Below the pieces are notes generated by a model. It saw nothing but the letters and a program-made list of their open reading frames with translations. It made no database searches and was not told the DNA's origin. Shown one piece after another: positions 53,205-61,346 of a stretch of DNA of 64,000 bases. The translations under genes and the position numbers were made by a program. The stretch spans positions 1 to 64,000 of the forward strand of contig JBQLZO010000050.1 in the NCBI GenBank assembly GCA_052168315.1. Reading direction: 5' to 3'. The DNA comes from JBQLZO01 sp052168315. Its GTDB lineage: Bacteria; Planctomycetota; Phycisphaerae; Phycisphaerales; UBA1924. Position 1 is the stretch's first letter, and the number at the start of each line of letters is the position of its first letter.

Positions 53205-55130
53205 ATGAACGGATCGATGCGGCGTGTGGTGTCTGGTTTCGCGCCGGTGGCGCTGGCCCTCTTGCCCGGGGCCATCGCTCCCGCGTTCGCCGAAGCGCCG
53301 GGAAGAGCATCCGGCGTGCTCCCGGATCGCATCAACGAATCCCTGAGGCTCCGATCGAGCATCGCCGCGCGCGTCCGCACGCCCCACGGCGCGCCCTTGG
53401 CCATGCCCGAGCCGTGGCACAAAACCACTCTCTTGATCGACGCGGGCGACAACTCGATGTAACTCTCGCTCCACGCCGTCGATCCGCGCGCTGCCAGCTA
53501 CACCCTCTACGCCCAGCGCCCGGATGGCGCGCTCGAACAATTCCCCCCGGGCGAGCCGCGTACCCTCTCGGGCACCGTCGTCGGCGCTCCGGGTTCGCGC
53601 GTCGCCGCCGTTCTCACCACCGACGGGCTCAAGGCCCGGATCCGCTTCGCCGACGAAGATCCCCGCGCCGCCCTCGGCGACTGGTGGATCGAACCCATCG
53701 GGCTGCGGATCGACGCCCACCCCGACGCCGAACACGCGCTCTACACGACCGCCGAGGTCATCCCTTCCTTCTCTATGTGCGGCACCGACGATCGGGCCTT
53801 CCACCTGATCGAACAACCTCAAATTCCGGCCGACCACGCCGATCGCCCGGATCCTGCCCCGACACCCTTCGTGCCCAGGTCCGATGCGTGGCGGGCAACG
53901 CACCCGGATGCGCAAGGCAGCGCCAGCGAAGGCGCGGGCGTCGATGGCGACCCCCAGCCGTCGGTCTTCATCGCCGAGATCGCCTTCGATGCCGACTTCG
54001 AGTTCTACCAGCTCTATGGCTCATCCGTCTCCGCCGTCGAGCAGCGCGTCATAGAGACGCTCCATCTTGTGAACCTGCAATACGAGAGCGAAGTCCAGAT
54101 CCGCCACGACCTCACCGCCATCGTCGTCCGCACCGCCGAGCCGGATCCCTACTCCTCAACGAACTCGAGCCAGCTCCTCGCCCAGTTCCGCTCCGAATGG
54201 CAGAACAACCAGACCGACATCCCGCACGATGTCGCCATGCTCTTCACCGGCAAGGAAATCGACGGCTCCATCATCGGCCAGGCCTCCACCCTCGGCGGCA
54301 TCTGCACCCCTCTCAAGTACTGCCACGGGCAGATCGAGTGCTGCGGCTCCACCGCCTGCGCCACCGACCTCATCGCCCACGAACTCGGCCACCTCTGGGA
54401 TGGCGCCCACTGCCAGTGCTCGAGCCCGGCCTACACCATGAACCCCTTCATCACCTGCGCCAACACCTTCCAGCCGCTCGTCACCCGCCCGAGCATCGAG
54501 GCCCACCGCGACTCGCGCATCTGCCTCGACATCGAGATCTCCCCCGATGTCCCCATCAACGACATCTGCGCGCTCGCCGAGCCCATCCAGGTCGGCACAA
54601 CCCCGTTCACCACGATCAACGCGTTCAACGATGGACCTCCCATCATCGCCGCCTGCGCCGGCGGCGTGGAACGCGATGTCTGGTTCCTCTTCGTCGGCAC
54701 CGAACTCGGATACCTCACCGTTGATGCCTGCGGCTCCGAATTCGACACGAAGATCGCCGTGTACCGCGACAACTGCCCCTCCGGAACCATCGCCCACCGC
54801 TGCAACGACAACGCCGGCTGCCCGCAGGACCCGCTCGCGGCCAGCGTCACCTTCCCCGTCGGCCCGGGCTTCGCGTTCTACATCGAGGTCGGCAGCCCCG
54901 ACGGCTCCACCGGAAACGGCGTCCTCAACCTCACATTCGAGCCCGTCGCCACCCCATGCCAGGGCGATGCCAACGCCGATGGGATGATCGACAGCGAAGA
55001 CCTGTCGATCGTGCTCGGAGAATTCGGGCAATCAGGAGCCGGCCTGCAGGGCGACCTCGATGGCAACGCCCAGGTCAACAGCGAGGATCTCGCGATCCTG
55101 CTGGGAGCCTTCGGCCAATCGTGCGGCTGA
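53205..55130 (+). pseudogene. Metzincin-like metalloprotease gene with in-frame TAA
   Basis: The frame opens at ATG 53205 (GGAGG six bases upstream) with a signal peptide. It is interrupted by TAA at 53460-53462, after about 85 codons, then continues in the same frame to 55130 with no further stop. After the TAA the text reads as a normal protein. The zinc site HELGHLWDGAH lies near codon 391 and a met-turn (YTMNPFI) 21 codons later, as in reprolysin-like metzincins. It ends in two dockerin-like repeats (DANADGMIDSEDLSIVLG and DLDGNAQVNSEDLAILLGAFG). A single-base change would restore one 641-codon gene. Possible causes: recent nonsense mutation, sequencing error, or recoding. Confidence 0.8.
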
Positions 55131-56043
55131 GCCCCGCGCTGTTCCCGCCCCCCGCCCGTTCATCACCCGCCGCTCCCCGTCGCTCAACATCGCGGTCAGC
55201 GGCCTCGACCAGCGTCCGCAGCAGCCCGCACGCCGCCGGGCCGGCCGCGCCGCTCCGAGACTCCGCGCCACCCACCCACGCGCCATCCAGCCGCGTCACC
55301 GCCGCCACCGTCGTCCGCGTCCCCGTCAGCATGATCTCCTCGGCCCCGCGCACCTCCGACTCCGTCACCGGGCGCACCACGATCGACGGATCCGCATCCA
55401 GCAGCAGCCCCCGCGTGACGCCCGCCAGCATCGGAGCGCTGTCCAGCGCGGGCGTCACGATCCGCCCGTTCAGCGCCAGGAACACATTCGTGGAAGGCCC
55501 CTCCGTCACCAGCCCATCCCGCACCAGAATCGCATCCTGGTGCCCGCGCTCCTGAGACTCGATTGCCGCCAGCACACCACCGAGCAGCGAGATCGACTTG
55601 AGATGCCCGCGCAGCCACCGGGTATCCGGGCGAACACTCGCCGAAGTCGCGTGGGGAACCGCATCCATCGACAGCGCCTCGCAAGGCTCCGCGTACCCGA
55701 ACACCGTCGGCTCCGTGTCCGCCGAGGGCACCCGCGACCGGCGCGGCGCCCCCACCGGCGGCGTCCCACGAGTGATCTGCCAGTACACGAACGCGCTCGT
55801 CAGACCGTTCGCGGCGACCAGCGCCTCCGACGCCCGCTCCAGAAACCCCGGATCGATCCCCCCGATCCGTGCCTCGCCCAGCGACCCGCACAACCGCTCG
55901 ATGTGCCGATGCACCGCCAGCACACGCCCCCGGTGCGTCCGCAGCGCCTCGTACACGCCATCCCCGAACAGGAACCCGCGGTCGAACACCGACACCCGGG
56001 CCTGCTCGGCCGGAACCAACTCGTTGTTGAGCGAAACGATCAT
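55075..56043 (-). CDS. Class IV aminotransferase (D-amino-acid / branched-chain type)
   Basis: 322 residues. The PLP-binding lysine is in RGHLKSISLLGGVLA (near residue 151), with RGFLFGDGVYEALRTH near the start and TEGPSTNVFL in the middle. It transfers amino groups with pyridoxal phosphate. The order resembles D-alanine aminotransferases more than IlvE, but the substrate cannot be fixed. The C-terminal ~50 residues are not conserved, and the gene overlaps the 3' end of the pseudogene by 56 bases. It is the last gene of a minus-strand run with yihY-like and rluB-like genes. Start at 56043; the longer frame adds 18 residues. Confidence 0.85.
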   Translation of the reverse strand: MIVSLNNELVPAEQARVSVFDRGFLFGDGVYEALRTHRGRVLAVHRHIERLCGSLGEARIGGIDPGFLERASEALVAANGLTSAFVYWQITRGTPPVGAPRRSRVPSADTEPTVFGYAEPCEALSMDAVPHATSASVRPDTRWLRGHLKSISLLGGVLAAIESQERGHQDAILVRDGLVTEGPSTNVFLALNGRIVTPALDSAPMLAGVTRGLLLDADPSIVVRPVTESEVRGAEEIMLTGTRTTVAAVTRLDGAWVGGAESRSGAAGPAACGLLRTLVEAADRDVERRGAAGDERAGGGNSAGLSRTIGRRLPAGSRDPRC

Positions 56044-56071
56044 GGGGCGAGGGTACTCGTGCCGGCGGTGT

Positions 56072-57814
56072 TCAGGGACTGCCCGCTCCCGGATCATCGG
56101 CGGGCGCAGCGCTCAACCGTGAACGGGAAGGCGCGGGCGAGAGCGGATCGTCGTGCAGCACATCGGCCAGCGACAGCCCACCCAGCGCCCGAAGCTGCGC
56201 ATCCCGGAGCGAGGCGATCCCGCGCGCCGACGAGGGCGTGATCGACAGCGGGAACGCCCGCTCGGCCACATCCCGAAGCCGGATCCGTTCGGCCGGCAGC
56301 GCCAGCGACAGCCCCTCCTCCTCAGCCCCCTTCACCGCGTTCAGCAGGATATTGTGATCCACCAGCCGCTGGATGATCCGGGACGCGATGTGCTCCGGAA
56401 GCCCAAGCGCATCCGCGATGTCGGGCATCGTCGAGATCCTGCCATCATCGAACCGCAGCGCCACCTCCCGCAGCGCCGCGATCCCCACCAGCGGATCCTG
56501 CACGCTTCCCGTCTTCTGCTGGAAAAGCATCTCCCGACGCTCCGGCCCCACCGTCTGGATCGCGTGGGCGAGCTCGAGCCCGAACAGCACGATCAGCCAG
56601 GTGATGTACACCCACAGCAGGAACAGCGGAAGCAGCGCCAGCGACCCGTACACCGCCACCTGCCCGCCGGTCATCTCGCGCAGGAACCACCCGAGCCCGC
56701 CCTTGCCCGTCTCCCACAGCACCGCGGCGACGATCGCACCGATCGCCGCGCACTTCAGCTTCACCCGCGTGTTGGGCATCTGCGCGTACGCGAACAGCAG
56801 CAGCAGCCACGACACACCGACCTTCGTCAGGATCGAGATCGTCGGACGCACGAACTCCATCCACGATGGCAGCGCCGCCAGCGTCCGCTCGTACGCCTCC
56901 CCGACCACAAACGAAGCAACCAGCGCCAGCGAACCGAGCGTCAGCAGCGTCCAGTAGGTCGTCACCCGCGCCACGATCGACCGCCCGCTCCGCGCGTTCG
57001 TCACCGCGTTGAACGCATCCTCGATCTGGATCAGCAGCGAGATCGCCGCGTAGATGAACACGCCCACCGCCACCAGCGTGATCCACCGCAGGTTGATCCC
57101 CGACAGCCGCACCACCAGGTTGTCCACGAACCGCTCGACCCACTCCGCCACCCCCTCGGCCCGGATCTCCGACGCCGAACGCCCATTCCCCCCATTCCCC
57201 CCACTCTTCCCGTTCCCGCCCGCTTCCGCGCCGGACCCCGCACCCGCCACCGCATCGCGCCCCGCCGCCCCACCCTGCGTCCCGCCCTGCCCGCGCTCGC
57301 CGCCTTCCGCGCCCCGCAACGCTGAATTCGGCTGCGACCACACGAACGCCGTGAACGCGCCCTTGCCCGGACGCACCCCGCCCCACGCGCCGATCGGCTC
57401 CCCCTCACGATTGAACTGCATCCCGGAGAACGCGGCCGAGGCGGCCGTCGCGCTTGCGGGCGCGGCGGTCGCGCCGGGCGTGTGCCCATCACCCTCCACC
57501 GCCTCGGTCACGATCGCCAGCTCACTGATCCCCGTGAACTCCATCACCGCCCGGAGCCCGTGCCGGATGCCCTCCTCGCCGTAGATCCCACGCACCATCA
57601 CCAGCGACAGCGCCAGCAGCGGGATGATCGAGAAAATCGTCCGGTACGACAGCGCGCTGGCAAGCTGCGGCGCACGATGCTGAGCCAGCCGCGCTGCACA
57701 GAAACGAACAAAGAAATACGACTCACGAATGAACCGCTGGAGGCGCGTGGCCTCCTCCTCCGGATGCCGGATCCCGTACGCCAGTCGTGCAAGCAGCTGA
57801 GTCAGGCGTGACAC
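56072..57814 (-). CDS. YihY/virulence factor BrkB-family membrane protein
   Basis: 580 residues. It has about six membrane segments in the YihY/BrkB arrangement, with the family hallmarks SALSYRTIFSIIPLLAL near residue 55 and GLELAHAIQTV late in the membrane domain. Between the first and second segments it carries an unusual insert of about 130 residues rich in Gly, Ala and Ser (e.g. GGNGKSGGNGGNGRSA). A C-terminal soluble region (about 430-580) has a winged-helix-like stretch. The family role is unproven. It starts with GTG 12 bases after the upstream gene stops. Confidence 0.82.
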   Translation of the reverse strand: MSRLTQLLARLAYGIRHPEEEATRLQRFIRESYFFVRFCAARLAQHRAPQLASALSYRTIFSIIPLLALSLVMVRGIYGEEGIRHGLRAVMEFTGISELAIVTEAVEGDGHTPGATAAPASATAASAAFSGMQFNREGEPIGAWGGVRPGKGAFTAFVWSQPNSALRGAEGGERGQGGTQGGAAGRDAVAGAGSGAEAGGNGKSGGNGGNGRSASEIRAEGVAEWVERFVDNLVVRLSGINLRWITLVAVGVFIYAAISLLIQIEDAFNAVTNARSGRSIVARVTTYWTLLTLGSLALVASFVVGEAYERTLAALPSWMEFVRPTISILTKVGVSWLLLLFAYAQMPNTRVKLKCAAIGAIVAAVLWETGKGGLGWFLREMTGGQVAVYGSLALLPLFLLWVYITWLIVLFGLELAHAIQTVGPERREMLFQQKTGSVQDPLVGIAALREVALRFDDGRISTMPDIADALGLPEHIASRIIQRLVDHNILLNAVKGAEEEGLSLALPAERIRLRDVAERAFPLSITPSSARGIASLRDAQLRALGGLSLADVLHDDPLSPAPSRSRLSAAPADDPGAGSP

Positions 57815-57826
57815 GCGCGTCGCTCC

Positions 57827-59056
57827 TCAACCCCGCCGGGGCCGCTGGCGGTCAGAACGCGAGCCCGGACGATTCGCATCGCGCGAAGAACGCCCCCGGC
57901 CACCCGCCGGAGAATCCGCCCGCGGACGCGCATCCGGCCCACGACCCTCCCCACGCGCCGAACGATCCGCCCGACCTCGTTCCTCACCCTGTCGCGCCGG
58001 ACGACCCGGTCGAACGGGGCGAATCGGACGGAGCACTGATTCCTCGCGCTCGCCCTCCGAACCGTTCCCAAGATCCCGCCGCCCACGGCTCCGCCTCCGA
58101 GTGTCGGTCAGCGCCGGCGCCAGTTCCCCGCCCGGCTTCCGCCCACCCTTGCGGGGCTTGCGCGGGATCCCCGCCGAGGTCAGCTCCGCCTCCCCCGCAT
58201 CCCCGCCCCTGGCCGCCTTCCGGAGGCGCGCCAGCTCCGGCGGCGTCAGTTCCCGCCACTCACCGATCTGCAGCCCCTTCAGGCTCAACGGCCCCATCTG
58301 GATCCGAACAAGCCGCCGCACCGGGCACCCCGCGCTGGCCATCATCCGGCGCACCTGACGGTTCCGGCCCTCGTGCAACTCAATGTCCAGCACCGTCCGC
58401 GTCGCCTCGCGCTTCACCGGCGTCAGCCGCGCCCGCGAGGTCCGCCGCGCTCCAACCGTCCGCCCCTCACGCCGCTCGGCGAGATAGATCCCCTGCTCCA
58501 GCCGCTCGATGTCCTCATCAGACAGGCTCCCCTTCACCACCGCCCGGTAGGTCTTGTGAACACCGAAACGGGGGTGCGTCAGCCGATTGGCCAGCTGCCC
58601 ATCGTTCGTCATCAGCACCAGCCCCATGGTGTCAAAGTCCAGCCGCCCCACCGGGTACAGCCGAACCCCCGATGGATGGTCCACCAACTCCGCCACCGTC
58701 CGCCGCCCGCCCGGATCCGCCAGCGTGCACATCGTCTGCTTCGGCTTGTACAGCATCACATACACATGCCGCTCCGGACGCTGCAGCAACCGTCCCTCCA
58801 CCTCGATCCGGTCCGTGTGCGGATCCACCAGGCACGGCAGCTCACGCACCGTTCGCCCGTTGATCGTCACGAACCCCGCCTCGATCAGCACCTCGCACGC
58901 CCGCCGAGAGCCAATCCCCGCCCGCGCCATCACCTTCTGCAGCCGCACCAGGTGATCATCGCCACCCCCCCCGCGCGCAGCGCCCGCCCCATCGCCCGGC
59001 CCCGAATGGCCCGAGGGTTGCTGTTGGCTGGATGGATGCCGATCGGAAGGGTGCAT
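57827..59056 (-). CDS. rluB: Pseudouridine synthase of the RluB/RsuA type
   Basis: 409 residues. An S4 RNA-binding domain (LVRLQKVMARAGIGSRRACEVLI) lies near residues 36-80. The catalytic domain has VGRLDFDTMGLVLMTNDG with the active-site aspartate near residue 138, and EGRNRQVRRM further on. It isomerises a specific uridine in ribosomal RNA, most likely in 23S (RluB-like). The N-terminal ~35 and C-terminal ~130 residues are Arg/Gly/Pro-rich extensions. It begins a minus-strand group with yihY-like and aminotransferase genes. Confidence 0.88.
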   Translation of the reverse strand: MHPSDRHPSSQQQPSGHSGPGDGAGAARGGGGDDHLVRLQKVMARAGIGSRRACEVLIEAGFVTINGRTVRELPCLVDPHTDRIEVEGRLLQRPERHVYVMLYKPKQTMCTLADPGGRRTVAELVDHPSGVRLYPVGRLDFDTMGLVLMTNDGQLANRLTHPRFGVHKTYRAVVKGSLSDEDIERLEQGIYLAERREGRTVGARRTSRARLTPVKREATRTVLDIELHEGRNRQVRRMMASAGCPVRRLVRIQMGPLSLKGLQIGEWRELTPPELARLRKAARGGDAGEAELTSAGIPRKPRKGGRKPGGELAPALTDTRRRSRGRRDLGNGSEGEREESVLRPIRPVRPGRPARQGEERGRADRSARGEGRGPDARPRADSPAGGRGRSSRDANRPGSRSDRQRPRRG

Positions 59057-59118
59057 GGGCCGATTCTACGCGGCCCGGGCACCGGTCTTGGCGATCGGCG
59101 TCGGCAAGGAGCCAACCG

Positions 59119-60996
59119 ATGAACCAGCCCGCGGATCGACAGCACACACCGGTGGAACCGGCACCAGCCGCAAAGGCCATCGCTCCCGAACCCGCCCAAT
59201 CCCAATCCAAGCCCCCCACGCCCATCGGAGCCCCCGCCGGCGCTGGCCCCGGCCCCATGTTCATCGCGCCCCAGACCATCGACCGCCGCGCCTTCGACGA
59301 CCTCTCACGCACCCTCGCCGAACTCATCGGACAGGCCGAGCGCGCCGGCGCTGCACTCCGCCAGTCCACCGAGCACGCCGCGGCCCAGCGGGCCGTTGTC
59401 CGCGAGGACCTGGCCAAGCAGAAGGGGCACATCGGGCTCATCGCACGACTGCTCCGCGCTGTCGACCAGCGCACCAGGCAGCTCGACGCCGCCGTCGGCG
59501 AGCACTTCGCCGGCGTCGAGTCGCGCATCGAGGAACGCCTGCTCGAAGTCCAGCACCGGCTCGGGATCCGCGAGCAGGACCTCGACAGCGCCATCACCCG
59601 CGCTGTCAGCGCCGTCGAGAAATCCGTCGGCACGAAGCAGGCCGAGCTTACGAAGAAGGCCGAGTCGCTCAAGTCAGACATCGAAGCCGTCCGCGCCCGC
59701 CACGCCGCCACGGCCCAGAAGCAGGTCGACGACGCCGCCAAGGGCCTCGTCTCATCCATCAAGCAGCACGCGGGCGCCATGCTCGCATCGGTCGAACAGG
59801 GCGCTGACAAGGCGATGCAGCGTCTCCAGCAGCAACGCGACGCCGCCACCAGCGAGATCGCCAAACAGTCCGACGACTCGGCCGCCGCGCTGGATCAGAC
59901 CGCGCAGGGCGTGCTCCGCGTGATCGCCGAGCGCGCCTCCGATGGCGAGAGCGCGATCGAGAAACGCGCCGCCCAGGCCGTCGAACGCCTCGAAGCGCTG
60001 CTCGCGGGCGCGGAGCGCACCACCACCGAGCGCCTCGCCTCCGTCGACCGTTTCGCCGAGCAGGCCGTCTCCAAGGTCGAGGCCCGCATCGCCGCCAAGG
60101 CACAGGATGCCGAGCACCGGGCCACAGCCGCCGCCGAACTCATCAAGGACACCGCCGCATCGTCCATCTCCGAACTCCGCGCGTGCGCGGAGCAGCAGAT
60201 CGCCGCATCGGAGTCGTCGCTGGGCGAATCGGCCAAGGCCGCGCACCAGGAACTCGACGCCGCCTTCGACGACCGGATGGCCCGCCTCGAGTCCACCATC
60301 ACCGCCCGCCGCGCCCAGCTCATCGACCAGCTCGACAAGGCCGAGGCCCGGCTCCGCATGATGGAGAAGATCGAGCAGCGCGTCGAGGACAAGGCCGCCC
60401 GCATGCTCGATGGGCTCGAACAGCGCGTCCGCGAACGAGCCGATGCCATCTTCAACGACGCCGAGAACCAGATCATCACCCGCATCGACGCGATGCGTTC
60501 CGAAGTCGAGACCGCCGAACGCCGGCACCGCGACCTCATCGCGCGCATCTCCGACGAAGCCGACCATCGCATCGAGGCCTACGAGAACCTCTTCGAGGAG
60601 GCCCGCGCCACCCTCGGCCTCGATCCCGACGACCCGCAGGCCCAGCCCGCCCACGGCTCCCTGGGCGACCTGCTCAACCGGGCCGGAGAGATGCTCGAGC
60701 ACCTCCAGCTCGCCACCGCACGCCTCGCCCGCGCTCGCGACGACCGCCGCCGCGAGGACGCTCCGGCCGCGCGCCCCCCCGCCACCGCCGGGCTCTCCCA
60801 GCCCCAACGCGATCCCGAGCCCGAAGATCAGCCCGATCCGCTCGTCGACGCCATCGAACGCCTCCGCACCAGCGTGCTCAGCGACCTCGACGCCCTTAGC
60901 CGCGCCCTCCACACTCCGGCTCCATCATCCACGCACCCCGCGCGCATCATCGCGCCATCCCACCCCACGCCGAATCGCACCAACGCGCACCCTTGA
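59119..60996 (+). CDS. Large coiled-coil protein of unknown function
   Basis: 625 residues from the ATG at 59119 (AAGGAG seven bases upstream). The first ~45 residues are Pro/Ala/Gln-rich. Residues 60-480 are heptad-rich helices (e.g. EQAVSKVEARIAAKAQDAEHRA), typical of long coiled coils. The end is Pro-rich. There is no signal peptide or membrane segment and no recognised domain. It may be a structural or scaffolding protein. It is divergent from rluB. Confidence 0.72.
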   Translation: MNQPADRQHTPVEPAPAAKAIAPEPAQSQSKPPTPIGAPAGAGPGPMFIAPQTIDRRAFDDLSRTLAELIGQAERAGAALRQSTEHAAAQRAVVREDLAKQKGHIGLIARLLRAVDQRTRQLDAAVGEHFAGVESRIEERLLEVQHRLGIREQDLDSAITRAVSAVEKSVGTKQAELTKKAESLKSDIEAVRARHAATAQKQVDDAAKGLVSSIKQHAGAMLASVEQGADKAMQRLQQQRDAATSEIAKQSDDSAAALDQTAQGVLRVIAERASDGESAIEKRAAQAVERLEALLAGAERTTTERLASVDRFAEQAVSKVEARIAAKAQDAEHRATAAAELIKDTAASSISELRACAEQQIAASESSLGESAKAAHQELDAAFDDRMARLESTITARRAQLIDQLDKAEARLRMMEKIEQRVEDKAARMLDGLEQRVRERADAIFNDAENQIITRIDAMRSEVETAERRHRDLIARISDEADHRIEAYENLFEEARATLGLDPDDPQAQPAHGSLGDLLNRAGEMLEHLQLATARLARARDDRRREDAPAARPPATAGLSQPQRDPEPEDQPDPLVDAIERLRTSVLSDLDALSRALHTPAPSSTHPARIIAPSHPTPNRTNAHP

Positions 60997-61065
60997 CCCA
61001 CCATCGAAACCCACCGCCTCGCTGACCAGATCCCCCGACCGGTGCGCACGCGATACCCTCAGCCG

Positions 61066-61296
61066 ATGCCGCCCCGACCGATCGATCACGCTCCCGCCAA
61101 CCCGACCCGCCCATCGCTCTGGCGCTGGACCGCCCTCGTCGCGATACTCCTGGCCATCCCGGCCGTCGGCTTCTACTGGATCGTCACCACCACGGCCCCC
61201 CCAACGCTCTCACAACCAAACAACGACCCCGCTCCGGACCCAACCCCCGCCAGCGCAAACGAAAGCCCCGGCACAACGCCGGGGCTCGTGGAGTGA
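61066..61296 (+). CDS. Small single-pass membrane protein
   Basis: 76 residues from the ATG at 61066; a GTG at 61042 would add eight. One strong membrane helix (about residues 18-42, with LWRWTALVAILLAIPAVGFYW), a Pro-rich outer part and no known family. The stop lies just past a perfect hairpin (61264-61286). Confidence 0.6.
   Translation: MPPRPIDHAPANPTRPSLWRWTALVAILLAIPAVGFYWIVTTTAPPTLSQPNNDPAPDPTPASANESPGTTPGLVE
61264..61286 (+). terminator. Hairpin overlapping the end of the small membrane gene
   Basis: Perfect nine-pair inverted repeat (61264-61272 with 61278-61286), located inside the coding sequence ten bases before the stop. No T-run follows; its role as a terminator is uncertain. 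Confidence 0.35.
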
Positions 61297-61346
61297 TCGT
61301 TTCGATCTCCCCTCACCGTTCTCCTCTCACCGCGTGATGTCCCCGC

